Below, piece after piece: positions 36,452 through 46,125 of a stretch of DNA of 60,181 bases. Source of the DNA: Nocardia alni. Lineage in GTDB: Bacteria; Actinomycetota; Actinomycetes; Mycobacteriales; Mycobacteriaceae. The DNA is taken from positions 1-60,181 of the forward strand of contig NZ_JAGPOX010000046.1 of NCBI RefSeq assembly GCF_019038435.1, in the 5' to 3' direction. Numbering within the stretch: position 1 is the first letter of the stretch; each line of letters begins with the position of its first letter. The position numbers and the translations under genes are program-made. The notes below the pieces were generated by a model, which saw only the letters and a list, made by a program, of their open reading frames with translations, did no database searches and was not told where the DNA came from.

Positions 36452-36910
36452 GTGTCGATTCGTCGGACTGCGCTGGTCGCGACCATCTGTGCCGCGCCGC
36501 TGCTGAGCGCGCCGCTGGGCCACGCCCAGCCGCCGGTGCAGGGCGCCGGCGGCTGTGGTCAGGGCGGCCTGATGACCGGTCGTCTCACCCCAGGTAGCGG
36601 TAGCGCGGGCCAGACCATCCGCCGCGAGGCCACCCTCACCGACTGTGCCAGCCCTTTGCTGCCGGGCATCACCGCCGGACGTTTCGAGGTCTCCATCCCC
36701 TGGAACGTCACGACCGCCACCACCACGGCCACATTCGCCTGGTCCAACGGCGCCACCAGCATCGGCCGGGGCTACGGCAACGGCATATGGCTGATCACCG
36801 AGGGTCCGGCCACGGGCCACGGCATCCAGATCAACGCCGCCGACACCTGGAGCGGCTGGTACCTCAGTTCCATGGACGTCCCGGTCACCTCGGCCACCTT
36901 CGTGTCCTGA
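36452..36910 (+). CDS. small secreted protein of unknown function
   Basis: This encodes 152 residues from a GTG at 36452 with AAGGAGG upstream. A Sec signal peptide (MSIRRTALVATICAAPLLSA, cleavage near GHAQ) precedes a Gly/Thr/Ser-rich beta-type domain. Two cysteines (in GGCGQG and LTDCAS) probably form a disulfide. It resembles small secreted mycobacterial and nocardial beta-sandwich proteins with no assigned function. It is monocistronic on the plus strand, 105 bp after the ligase. Confidence 0.72.
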   Translation: MSIRRTALVATICAAPLLSAPLGHAQPPVQGAGGCGQGGLMTGRLTPGSGSAGQTIRREATLTDCASPLLPGITAGRFEVSIPWNVTTATTTATFAWSNGATSIGRGYGNGIWLITEGPATGHGIQINAADTWSGWYLSSMDVPVTSATFVS

Positions 36911-36953
36911 GCCGATCCCTGCGCGGGCGGCGTGCGACGGGCAGGATGGGATC

Positions 36954-37565
36954 ATGCCCATCGATACCACCCGCACCGCGGTCCTGGCTCTGCACTGGCA
37001 AGTGAATGTCATACGGCCAGAGGGCTTTTTCGGTCCCCTGCTGGCCGGCCCGGTGTCCGAGAGCGGGGTCGTCGACCGGGCCCGCGACTTTCACGCCGCG
37101 GCTCTGGCCGCGGGAATTCCGTTGATCTTCACCAGATTCACCGTCCCCGCGGGCGAGGGCGGGCTGGTTCGCAACACCGGATTCATGCGCTCGGTGGCAG
37201 CCGCGCAGATCGACTTCCGCCCCGACAGCCCTGGCGCACAGCTCATCCCGGAGATGAGTGAGCAGGCCGCAGCGGGTCTGGTCTTCGACAACCAGAAGCT
37301 CTCCGGCCTGGCCGGCTCGGCGTTACCGGACTGGCTGGCCGGTCACGGCGTGGACACCCTGTTGATCACCGGCGTCGCAACGAATCTCACCGTCGAGCAG
37401 ACCGCCCGCCACGGCACCGACCTCGGTTTCACGGTCCACCCGATCACCGACTGCCTCACCGCGGCCACGCCGCAGGAGCACGCGGCCGCCCTGTCCAACC
37501 TCGAATTGACCACCGCCGGTGGTTTTTCCGCACAGCAGGCGCTGTCGTCGGCTCAGGTCGGCTGA
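36954..37565 (+). CDS. isochorismatase-fold protein lacking the usual catalytic residues
   Basis: This is a 203-residue member of the isochorismatase/cysteine-hydrolase fold. The expected catalytic aspartate after the first strand is H14 (LALHWQVN), and the nucleophilic cysteine is T146 (GVATNLTVEQTARHG, normally ...C-V-E). The lysine (K115 in FDNQKLSGLAGS) is kept. It may therefore be a pseudoenzyme or bind a ligand without turnover. It starts at an ATG 44 bp after a small secreted-protein gene and ends just before a convergent MBL hydrolase. The true function is unknown. Confidence 0.84.
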   Translation: MPIDTTRTAVLALHWQVNVIRPEGFFGPLLAGPVSESGVVDRARDFHAAALAAGIPLIFTRFTVPAGEGGLVRNTGFMRSVAAAQIDFRPDSPGAQLIPEMSEQAAAGLVFDNQKLSGLAGSALPDWLAGHGVDTLLITGVATNLTVEQTARHGTDLGFTVHPITDCLTAATPQEHAAALSNLELTTAGGFSAQQALSSAQVG

Positions 37566-37575
37566 CGCGTGCCCC

Positions 37576-38571
37576 TCACGCCCTCGCCAGGACGGCGTCG
37601 AAATCGTGGCTGGGGATCACCTCGATGCCCTCGGGAAGGGCATGCAGGCGCTGGATGGTCTCGAAGGCCCGATCGCGGTCGGCGTCGAAGAGCTGGCCGG
37701 GCATGGGCGCCTTCTCGCGGATCAGCTTGATCTGCAGGGTGTTCCAGATGGCGTCGCCGACCAGCAAAACCCGGGTGCCGTCGTCCACGGCGAGCATGAC
37801 GCCGATGCTGCCGGGTGTGTGGCCGGGGAGGTCGACCAGCAGGACCGAGCCGTCGCCGAACAGGTCGTGGCTGCGGGTGAAGGTGAGCACGGGCGGGCCG
37901 TCCAGCTCGAGATTGCCGATCGCCCGGCCGCGCAAGGGCGCGCGCACCACACCGTAGGGCGCGATCTCACCGCTTGTCGCCCATTCGTATTCGATTGCCG
38001 GAACGCGCAATTCGACCGAATCGGGCAGCTCCAGCAGGCCGGAGACGTGATCCCAGTGCAGGTGGGTGGCGAGGGTGAAATCGATGTCGTCGCCGGACAG
38101 ATCGCGTGCGGCCAGTGCGTCGGCCAGGCCGAGTACCGGCTTGTCCGGTGAGACCAGCAGGCCGACCGGAAACGGCAGCCCCGGCAGCACCCGATCGTGC
38201 ACGCCCGCACACAGCGCGGGATCGACCAGGAACCGAGCCTGGGCATGCTCGATCAGGAAGGCCCCCATGGCCATCGGCAGATGCCCCAGACTGCGCGCCC
38301 CCTCGGCAACGATCGCGGTCGGCGCCGACATGCGGGCCTGCGGCAGCGCGGTCAGGCGAACAACGCCCTTCGCGGGCGGCAGCGGCGCGGCCCGCACACG
38401 CGACAGGAACGCCTCGTCCGGCCGGCGCGGACGCAGCAGCCGCCGGGGAGTCGCGGCCAAGGCCGCGCAGCAGTGCCCGAGAGTGCTCAGCACACCGGGC
38501 TTGCCATCGGACAAATCGGTCACACCGTCGTTCACGGTGCCGCCCTGAGGCATTCGGTTCGACCGGACCAT
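37576..38571 (-). CDS. metallo-beta-lactamase fold hydrolase
   Basis: This is a hydrolase of about 320-331 residues. Metal ligands are in THLHWDHVSG (HxHxDH), LPGHTPGSIG, VGDAIWN and VIPSHDFDA, so it should bind two metals. The N-terminal 50 residues are basic and not part of the fold. The start is uncertain: ATG at 38571 is listed, with GCAGGG upstream, but ATG at 38553 or GTG at 38535 are possible. It is divergent from the ACP-PKS-FAAL cluster, so a thioesterase or lactonase role there is conceivable, though only by proximity. Confidence 0.87.
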   Translation of the reverse strand: MVRSNRMPQGGTVNDGVTDLSDGKPGVLSTLGHCCAALAATPRRLLRPRRPDEAFLSRVRAAPLPPAKGVVRLTALPQARMSAPTAIVAEGARSLGHLPMAMGAFLIEHAQARFLVDPALCAGVHDRVLPGLPFPVGLLVSPDKPVLGLADALAARDLSGDDIDFTLATHLHWDHVSGLLELPDSVELRVPAIEYEWATSGEIAPYGVVRAPLRGRAIGNLELDGPPVLTFTRSHDLFGDGSVLLVDLPGHTPGSIGVMLAVDDGTRVLLVGDAIWNTLQIKLIREKAPMPGQLFDADRDRAFETIQRLHALPEGIEVIPSHDFDAVLARA

Positions 38572-38804
38572 TCTGCCCTGCGACTGGGCTTCGCGCGCTG
38601 ACTCACAGCGCCAAAGTAACAGCCGCGCCTGAAAACGCTTTCCAGACGCCCTGAAAGTCCGACCACCGGCAACGACACCCGGGCGGACAAGCGCTTCGGA
38701 TCCAGGCGACTGACAAGTACATCTGGGCCTACCGGTGCTTTGGATGCATAATCGCGGAGGTACCTGACGACCGGCGGCTGCGTCGGATGCGGTGAGGAGA
38801 ACCC

Positions 38805-39089
38805 GTGGGGAACAGTTCTTCGCTCGACAACTCGGCGACCGGGAGTACCACGCGCGATCGGCGCACCCGTCTGACCGCGGCGGCCACCGAGGCCATCGCG
38901 GAACTGATAGGCGTACCCGCGGATACCGTCTCGACCAGCACGCCGTTCAACGACCTCGGATTGTCCTCGGTGCAACTCGCGCGCCTGAGCGCCGTGCTCG
39001 AGGACGCGCTGGACGTCGAGATCCCGCTGACCGCCCTATTCGATCATCCCGATATCGCGCAACTGGTCGACCACGTAGCGACACCATGA
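38805..39089 (+). CDS. free-standing acyl carrier protein
   Basis: This is a 94-residue ACP from a GTG at 38805, preceded by GAGGAG. The carrier helix reads FNDLGLSSVQLARL, with S55 the likely phosphopantetheine site, and a short basic N-terminal extension is present. The stop overlaps the PKS start (ATGA, 39086-39089), so it is coupled to the synthase. It is most likely loaded by the FAAL downstream and delivers a fatty acyl starter to the KS; this is inference from the gene order. Confidence 0.9.
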   Translation: MGNSSSLDNSATGSTTRDRRTRLTAAATEAIAELIGVPADTVSTSTPFNDLGLSSVQLARLSAVLEDALDVEIPLTALFDHPDIAQLVDHVATP

Positions 39090-42000
39090 CCGGGACGCCC
39101 GTCTCGATCATCGGAATCGGTTGCCGGGTACCAGGTGCGCATGGTGTCCGCGAATTCTGGGAGCTGCTGTCCGAGGGCCGGGACGGTACCGGCGCACCGC
39201 CGCCCGGCCGTTCGGGAACCCGCAGGGCCGGCTATCTGGACCGCCTGGACAGATTCGACAACGGCTGGTTCGCGATCTCCGATCGGGAAGCCGCGGTGAT
39301 GGATCCGCAGCAGCGCCTGAGCCTGGAGGTGGCGGTCGAGGCCCTGGACGACGCGGGAATCGGCTATCGAATTCGCGGCTCGCGCGCGGCGGTGCTGTTC
39401 GGGGCGTGCGGATACGACCACGGCACGATGGTGCTCGGGCACAGCGGGTACGACGCACCGTACGCGGTCACCGGCTCCGCGCTCAGCATCATCGCGGGCC
39501 GGCTGTCCTATGCGCTGGATCTGCACGGCCCCAGCCTGGTGCTGGACAGCGCCTGCTCGTCCTCGCTGGCCGCGGTGGATCTGGCGATGCGGCTGCTGGC
39601 CGACGACACGGTGCCGCTGGCGATCGTCGGCGGGGTGAACCTGACCCTGCTGCCGCATACCTCCGACTATCTGGACCAGGGCGGATTCCTGGCCGCGGAC
39701 GGGCGCTGCAAACCCTTCGACGCCGACGCGGACGGTTACACCCGCAGCGACGGATGTACCGTGCTGATCCTGCAGCGCACCGCGGACGCACGCCGCGAGG
39801 GCAATCGGATCTACGCCGAAATCGCCGGTGCGGCGGTCGGATCCGATGGTCGCTCGAACGGGCTCTACGCTCCCAACGGCCTGGCCCAGCAGCAGGTCGT
39901 CCGAACCGCTTGGGCGCGTGCGCACACCGATCCGCGCACCGCCGGATATTTCGAATGTCACGGCACCGGCACGGCATTGGGTGACGCCGTGGAGGTGGGC
40001 GCGCTGGCCGAGGTCCTGTCCGGTGGGCGGGACAACCCCATCTGGATCGGGTCGGTGAAATCGAACCTCGGTCACCTCGAGGCCGCGGCCGGGGTCACCG
40101 GGCTGGCCAAGGCCGCGCTGAGCATCGCGCACGCGAGAATCGTGCCCACCATCAACTTCCGCCGCGAGAATCCGCTGTTGAAGCTGACCGATCGAGGCCT
40201 GCGCGTGCCCACCGAGCCGGTCGACTGGCAGGCGCAGGCGCCCCGCGACCGATGGGCCGGGGTCAGCTCGTTCGGATTCGGCGGGACCAACGCGCACGCG
40301 GTGCTGCGCGGCGTCGATGCGCCGCCACCGGCCCGCGATATCGCCCCTGCGGCACTGATCCCGATCACCGGCCGCGACCTGAGCGAGGTCCGGGAGCGGG
40401 CCGCGCGCTGGGCCGCGGCTCTCGCCGACGAGGGCGCTCTCGGTGACATCGCCTCGGCCACAGCGCGATTGATTCCGGAGAGCGTGCGGGCGGCGGTCCT
40501 CGCCAGGGATCGCGCCGACGCTGTCACGCAGCTGGGGGCCCTCGCGGCAGAGCGACCGAACCAGCCCGACTCGGATGCGAGCACGCGGATCGACGCGGAG
40601 CGCGGCCGATCCGATACGGTCGAATCCCCTGCTCGGCAAGGTGTTTGCGCAGCCGCCGAGCGCAGGGGCCGGGTATACGGCCCCACCACGCCCCGGCGCG
40701 GCGGGATCGTGCTGGTGTTCTCGGGACAGGGTGGGCAGCATGCCGAGATGGGGCGGGGCCTGGCGGCCCGGTACCCGGTGTTCGCGCGGGCCCTGGCCGA
40801 GGCCGCCGAGGCGGTGGCCGACTGCGGCGGACCGCGGGTCTGGACGCCGCGAGACGGATTCGCGCACAGCCTGGACGGCACCGCGACCGTGCAGCCGGCC
40901 CTGTTCGTCTATCAGGTGGCGGCGGCACACCTGCTGGCGCACTGGGGGATTCGACCGGATGCGGTGATCGGGCACAGTCTCGGCGAGATCGCCGGGGCCG
41001 TGGTGAGCGGTGCGCTGTCGCTCACCGACGGCGCCTGGCTCGCGGTGGCGCGCGGCACCCTGCTGGCGCGCCTGGACGGGCTCGGGGCGATGGCCCTGCT
41101 GGAGGCCGAGCCCGAGGAGGCCGAGCGGCTGGTGGAGCCGCTGCGCCGGCGGGTCGGGATCGCGGCGGTCAACGGCCCGCGGTCGGTGGTCGTCTCCGGG
41201 ACCGAACCGCATATCGACACGCTGGTCCGGCGAGCGCGGCGGCAGAATCTGTTCGCGCGGCGGATCGCCGTCGACTTCGCCGCGCACGGTCCGCAGGTGC
41301 GCGAGATCGCCGGGGAACTGATCCCGCTGCTGGACGGCATCGATCCGCACGCGCCGCGCGTTCCGGTGTATTCGACCGCACGCCGGGGCGCGGTCCTCAC
41401 CTCGGCCGCCATGGACGCGCACTACTGGGCCGACAATGCGGCGGCCACCGTGGAATTGGCCGCGGCGCTGGAGGCTGCCACGGCCGACGGCCTGTCCACG
41501 GCGATCGAGGTGTCGCCGCATCCGGTGCTGACGCACGCGATCCGCGAATATCCGGACCTGCGCGATTCGACCTATCCCATGGCCGATCGGGACGACGAGT
41601 CCGCGGCCCTGCTCGACGCCATCGCCCGGCTGTACCGCGAGGGCCGGTCCGTGGACTGGTCCGCACAGGGGCCGTTCGGCGGACCGATGCTCGAGCGGCG
41701 GTGGCGGCGCCAGGATTTCCCGCTCGTGATCGACGCGGGATCCGATCCCGGCCGTGACGATCTGGCGGATCACGTCGTCCAGGGCGTCCCGACCGTCCCG
41801 GCGATGTACTGGCTGCGGCAGCTACAGCGCACTACCCGCGACGGCGCCACCCGTCTGGTGGATTTCACCGTGCACGATCGCACCGACCTGTCCGCCCTGG
41901 CACAGGTGAGCTATCGCGTCGGCGGTGAACTGGTCGAGGCGGCCGGTCCGCTCACCCTGGCCTCGGCCCGAATCGCCGTGGCCCCCGCGCCGGCCGAGAT

Positions 42001-44356
42001 CGTCGGCTGGATGCGCACCGTCGATGCCCACCGCGCGCACACCGGCCTGCGCCCCCTGGACCCCGCCCGGTTCTACGCCGCGCTGCGCGCACGAGGACTC
42101 GAATACGGCCCGCGATTCCGGCCGCTGCGTGGCCTGTTTCACGGTCCACGCAGTGCCATAGGACTTTTCGACCACATCGCGCTCGACTCCGCGGCCCTGG
42201 ACGGCTGCCTCCAGCTGATCGCCGCGGCGGCCCAGGAGCTGCTGCCCGCCCGCGCCCTCCCGCTGCCGGTGTCCATCGATTCCGCCTGGGTCACCGACAC
42301 GCCGGCGATCCTGCTGGCACAGGCGCACGCCTTCGTACGCACCGGCGATTCCAGCGGGCTGCACTGCGATGTGCTGGCCACCGACCAACACGGCACGCCG
42401 GCGGTCGCCCTGCTCGGGGTCCGTATCCGCTATGCCGAACTGCCCGCTGACCATTCCACCGCCGCACGGCGTCTCGAGTCGCGGCCCGAGGATTCGGCGC
42501 CGGCGGTGCGGACCGGCGCGGACAATCCGGCGGCGGGCCGCATCGCGAACTCGTATTCGGCCGCAACGGGTTACGAATGGCTCGCGCCCGAGGCGGTGGA
42601 TGGCCACGGTCCGTGGGCGCCCGCCCTGTACGCCGCGGGCATATCGCGGCCTCCCGACCCTCCGGCCCAACCGGGACGCAACGGCAGCCCGCGGCTCGAA
42701 TCGCCCGTCGAGCATCCGGTGCTGCGACGTCCGCAGTGGTATCCGGTCGAGCTGCCGAAGACGAATTCGGCACAGCGGGATTCGCTCGTCGGCAGGGTGC
42801 TCGTCATCGGCGAGTCCCGGCTGGCGGTGACGTTGACGCAGGCCGTGGGCGCGCGGCTGGCGGCCGAGCGGATCGCGCGCGATCCCGGCGAGGCGAGCCC
42901 GATCGTCCCCGCCGTGCTGACCGGGCGCACCGAGCCGACCGCGGTGGTGGCCCTCTGGCCCGCGGCCGAACCGTCCGGCGCCGTGCTCGCCGAGGTCGGG
43001 CGCGCGCTGGAACTGCTGCAGCGGATTCAGGACTGCGCCGCCATGGCCTCGCTGACAGTCGTACTGCGCGAGCGGATCTCACCGGCACAGCAGGGGATCG
43101 CCGGGCTGGTCCGATCGCTGCAACTGGAGTCGGGACGTCCCGTACGTCTGGTCTGGGTCCGCGACGACCGCACCGAACCCGGACCGCTCACCGACCTGGT
43201 GCTGCGTACGCACGGCCCGCAGGAGATCCGCATCGGACCGGACGGCCTGCAGGCCCGCCGCTTCGTGCCGGTGCTGGACTCGGGTTCGCCCGTCCAGATC
43301 TCGGCGGCCGGAACATATGTCGTGACCGGCGGTCTGGGCGCACTCGGCGCGGTCGCGGTGCGCTGGCTACTGGACGCCGGCGCCGGGGAGGTGGTCGCGC
43401 TGACCCGCCGCCCGCGCCCGGTACCCCCATTGCTCGAGGCCTTCGAGGATCGGATCGTCGTGGTGCGGTGCGATGTCACCGATCGGCGCGATCTGGCCAC
43501 CGCCCTGCACGATATCCGCGAATGCGGGCTGCCCATCCGTGGATTCGTCCATTCGGCGGGTGCATTGACCGATGCCGAATTCGGGTCGGTGACACCAGAT
43601 CTGCTGGCATCGATGTTCGAGCCCAAGCTCACCGCGGCCACCACGCTGCTCGAGCTCACCGCCGAGGACCCGATCGATATCGCACTGCTTTTCTCCTCGG
43701 CCACCGGGGTTCTGGGCGCACCCGGGCAAGCCGCGTACGCCGCGGCCAATGCCGCGCTCGACGCCGTGGCGCTCGCCCAGCGGGATCGCCGGGTGATCAG
43801 CATCGGCTGGGGCAGTTGGGCATCCGGTCTGGTCTCCGGCGCGGGCGGCGCGGCGCATCTGCGCCGCGCTGGGATCGTCCCCTTCGATCCGGCGCGCGGT
43901 ACCGCGGTGCTGGCCGCGCTGCGCGGAGTCCGGGATCCCTACGTGCTGGCGCTGGACTACACGCCCACCGCGGATACCTCCGCGGTGGCGCTGCGTCTGC
44001 GCGCCATGCTGCCGGTGGACGCCGCCCCGCCACCGGCCGCCGACCCACCCTCTCCCGCACCACATTTCAGCAGTCCGAATCCGGCGTCCACACACCCGCT
44101 GCCGACCAACGGATCCCATGAGCCCGTGGCCGCGGTGATCCGCGCGGCCTTGGCCGGCGCGCTCGACCTGCCCACTGAAAACCTGGCGGCCGACGCCGAT
44201 TTCACCGCCCTGGGCCTGTCGTCGCTGCTGGCGATCGAGGTGCGGCGCACCCTCGAGGCCCGGCTCGGCATTCGGATCGCCACCGCCGAGCTGTTCGAAC
44301 ACCGCACCATCGCGGCCCTGGACGCCGCACTGTCCGACCGGGTTCCGGCCCGCTGA
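39086..44356 (+). CDS. type I polyketide synthase, KS-AT-DH-KR-ACP
   Basis: This is a 1756-residue single-module synthase. The KS (about 1-420) has C157 (DSACSSSL), H292 (HGTGT) and H330 (KSNLGHLEAAAG). The AT (about 540-840) has S631 (GHSLGEIAG) and VDFAAH at the specificity site, which is neither YASH nor HAFH, so the extender is unclear. The DH (from about 885) has H896 (HVVQGVPTVP) and D1039 (DGCLQ). The KR has GGLGALG near 1414, S1538 and Y1551. The C-terminal ACP has S1713 in LGLSSL. No ER or thioesterase is present. Domain order and length also match bacterial iterative 6-methylsalicylate-type synthases. Confidence 0.94.
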   Translation: MTGTPVSIIGIGCRVPGAHGVREFWELLSEGRDGTGAPPPGRSGTRRAGYLDRLDRFDNGWFAISDREAAVMDPQQRLSLEVAVEALDDAGIGYRIRGSRAAVLFGACGYDHGTMVLGHSGYDAPYAVTGSALSIIAGRLSYALDLHGPSLVLDSACSSSLAAVDLAMRLLADDTVPLAIVGGVNLTLLPHTSDYLDQGGFLAADGRCKPFDADADGYTRSDGCTVLILQRTADARREGNRIYAEIAGAAVGSDGRSNGLYAPNGLAQQQVVRTAWARAHTDPRTAGYFECHGTGTALGDAVEVGALAEVLSGGRDNPIWIGSVKSNLGHLEAAAGVTGLAKAALSIAHARIVPTINFRRENPLLKLTDRGLRVPTEPVDWQAQAPRDRWAGVSSFGFGGTNAHAVLRGVDAPPPARDIAPAALIPITGRDLSEVRERAARWAAALADEGALGDIASATARLIPESVRAAVLARDRADAVTQLGALAAERPNQPDSDASTRIDAERGRSDTVESPARQGVCAAAERRGRVYGPTTPRRGGIVLVFSGQGGQHAEMGRGLAARYPVFARALAEAAEAVADCGGPRVWTPRDGFAHSLDGTATVQPALFVYQVAAAHLLAHWGIRPDAVIGHSLGEIAGAVVSGALSLTDGAWLAVARGTLLARLDGLGAMALLEAEPEEAERLVEPLRRRVGIAAVNGPRSVVVSGTEPHIDTLVRRARRQNLFARRIAVDFAAHGPQVREIAGELIPLLDGIDPHAPRVPVYSTARRGAVLTSAAMDAHYWADNAAATVELAAALEAATADGLSTAIEVSPHPVLTHAIREYPDLRDSTYPMADRDDESAALLDAIARLYREGRSVDWSAQGPFGGPMLERRWRRQDFPLVIDAGSDPGRDDLADHVVQGVPTVPAMYWLRQLQRTTRDGATRLVDFTVHDRTDLSALAQVSYRVGGELVEAAGPLTLASARIAVAPAPAEIVGWMRTVDAHRAHTGLRPLDPARFYAALRARGLEYGPRFRPLRGLFHGPRSAIGLFDHIALDSAALDGCLQLIAAAAQELLPARALPLPVSIDSAWVTDTPAILLAQAHAFVRTGDSSGLHCDVLATDQHGTPAVALLGVRIRYAELPADHSTAARRLESRPEDSAPAVRTGADNPAAGRIANSYSAATGYEWLAPEAVDGHGPWAPALYAAGISRPPDPPAQPGRNGSPRLESPVEHPVLRRPQWYPVELPKTNSAQRDSLVGRVLVIGESRLAVTLTQAVGARLAAERIARDPGEASPIVPAVLTGRTEPTAVVALWPAAEPSGAVLAEVGRALELLQRIQDCAAMASLTVVLRERISPAQQGIAGLVRSLQLESGRPVRLVWVRDDRTEPGPLTDLVLRTHGPQEIRIGPDGLQARRFVPVLDSGSPVQISAAGTYVVTGGLGALGAVAVRWLLDAGAGEVVALTRRPRPVPPLLEAFEDRIVVVRCDVTDRRDLATALHDIRECGLPIRGFVHSAGALTDAEFGSVTPDLLASMFEPKLTAATTLLELTAEDPIDIALLFSSATGVLGAPGQAAYAAANAALDAVALAQRDRRVISIGWGSWASGLVSGAGGAAHLRRAGIVPFDPARGTAVLAALRGVRDPYVLALDYTPTADTSAVALRLRAMLPVDAAPPPAADPPSPAPHFSSPNPASTHPLPTNGSHEPVAAVIRAALAGALDLPTENLAADADFTALGLSSLLAIEVRRTLEARLGIRIATAELFEHRTIAALDAALSDRVPAR

Positions 44357-44388
44357 ATATCGAACCGGCCATCGGCAAGGGGATGAAC

Positions 44389-46077
44389 ATGCACGATCCA
44401 GTCGACGCGCTGGCCGCGGCGGTAGCGCGCCACGCGGCAGCGCGCCCACACGAGGTGGCGTTCACCGCCCTGTCCTATTCCGGCCGGACATGTACCCCCA
44501 GCTCCTTGACCTTCGGCGAATTGCACAGTGCGGCGGGAAGTCTCGCCGAGCGTCTCGGCGCGACGACGAATCCCGGTGACCGGATCGCGATCCTGTGCGA
44601 ACACGGGCTCGATTACGTGGTGGGGTTCCTGGCCTGCCTGTACGCCGCGCGGATCGCGGTCCCGCTGTTCCCGGTCGACACCCGGCGCAATACCGATCGC
44701 CTCGCTGCCGTGCTCGGCGATGCCGATCCCGTGCTCAGCCTCGTCAGTCCGCAACACGAAACGCGCACCGCGGAAACCGGATTCGCGCTGGGCCGGATCA
44801 TGCCGGTCTCGATCCGGACCACATCGCGGGCGGTGGCGCCGACGCCGGTCACCGGGCATCCTGCCTATCTGCAATACACCTCCGGATCCACGAAATCCCC
44901 GGCCGGCGTCGAGGTCACCCATGCGAATCTCGCCGCGGCATTGAATCAACTGCGCGCCGGAATGCCCGCGGTGCGACACAAGCCGATGGTCAACTGGCTG
45001 CCGTTCTTCCACGATATGGGTCTGGTGTTCACGCTGTCGCTGCCGCTGTATACCGGCGTCCGCGCGATCACCCTGCCACCCGGCGAATTCGCCAAACGCC
45101 CGATCCGGTGGCTGCGTGCGTGCGGCGACTACGGTGCGGGGGCGACGGCGAGCCCGAATTTCGGTCTCACCCTCGCGGTGTCGGGCACCTCGGCCGACGA
45201 GCGCGCGGAACTGGACCTGTCCGAAATCGACCTGCTGCTCAACGGGTCGGAGCCGGTCCGCGCCGAGGCGCTGGCGATATTCACCAAAACCTTCGCCCCG
45301 CACGGCTTCCGGCATGCGGCGCATACCGCCGGATACGGTCTGGCGGAGGCAACTCTGCCGGTGACCTTCGGAGTCGCGGACCTGCCGCCGACGGCCGTGG
45401 AGTTCGATCGGACCCATCTGGCCGCCGGACGGACGGTGCTCGCGCAGGCTCCGGGCGGCATCGCGCTGGTCGGATGCGGAAGCGCGGCCGGTCAGCAGGT
45501 GTGCCTTGTCCATCCCACCCGCGGCGTCGAGGTCGGGCGCGGCGAGGTCGGCGAGATCTGGGTCCGCGGGCCGAATGTCTGTGCGGGATACTTCCGCAAA
45601 CCCCGCGACACCGCCGACACCTTCGGCGCCCGCCTACCCGGTCGCAGCGGAACCTGGCTGCGCACCGGCGATCTCGGCTTTTTCCACGACGGTCAGCTGT
45701 ACATCGCGGGCCGGCTCAAGGACATGATCGTCGTCGCGGGCCGCAACCACTATCCGGCCGATATCGAGGCCACGGCCGGGGACGCCGCGCCGGAGCTGCG
45801 CACCGGTCACCTGGCCGCCTTCGGCGTCGATGACGGCGCGCGCGAAACCCTCGTGTTGGTGGCCGAACTCGACGATCCGCTGGCCGACCCGGACGAGGTC
45901 GGCCGCCGCATTCGCTCGGCGATAACCAGCGCGCACGACATCGTCCCCGCCGAGGTGGTGCTGGTGGAACGCGGCCAGATACCCAAGACCTCGAGCGGCA
46001 AGATCCGCCGCGGCGATTGCCGAGCTCGGTATCGCACCGACGAATTGATCCGGATCGCGGCAGCGCCCACGGCCTGA
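44389..46077 (+). CDS. fatty-acyl-AMP ligase (FAAL, FadD32-like)
   Basis: This is a protein of about 562 residues. The ATG at 44389 is preferred because AAGGGG lies 6 bases upstream, whereas the ATG at 44383 sits directly on it. The P-loop is QYTSGSTKSPAG, followed by PFFHDMGL, AGYGLAEATL, RTGDLGF, and the AGRLKDMIVVAGRNHYPADI hinge typical of FAALs rather than CoA ligases; the A10 lysine is in TSSGKIRR. FAALs make acyl-adenylates and load them on carrier proteins. The gene follows the PKS after about 30 bp and should supply its starter chain, via the free ACP or directly. Confidence 0.93.
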   Translation: MHDPVDALAAAVARHAAARPHEVAFTALSYSGRTCTPSSLTFGELHSAAGSLAERLGATTNPGDRIAILCEHGLDYVVGFLACLYAARIAVPLFPVDTRRNTDRLAAVLGDADPVLSLVSPQHETRTAETGFALGRIMPVSIRTTSRAVAPTPVTGHPAYLQYTSGSTKSPAGVEVTHANLAAALNQLRAGMPAVRHKPMVNWLPFFHDMGLVFTLSLPLYTGVRAITLPPGEFAKRPIRWLRACGDYGAGATASPNFGLTLAVSGTSADERAELDLSEIDLLLNGSEPVRAEALAIFTKTFAPHGFRHAAHTAGYGLAEATLPVTFGVADLPPTAVEFDRTHLAAGRTVLAQAPGGIALVGCGSAAGQQVCLVHPTRGVEVGRGEVGEIWVRGPNVCAGYFRKPRDTADTFGARLPGRSGTWLRTGDLGFFHDGQLYIAGRLKDMIVVAGRNHYPADIEATAGDAAPELRTGHLAAFGVDDGARETLVLVAELDDPLADPDEVGRRIRSAITSAHDIVPAEVVLVERGQIPKTSSGKIRRGDCRARYRTDELIRIAAAPTA

Positions 46078-46125
46078 CTTGTCGACTAGCATTCACCTTC
46101 TATTCACCGACGGAGGAGGCGAAGG

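Noticed and set aside
39044..41773. 909-residue open frame antisense to the PKS
   Set aside because: Low-complexity shadow of the KS and AT domains.
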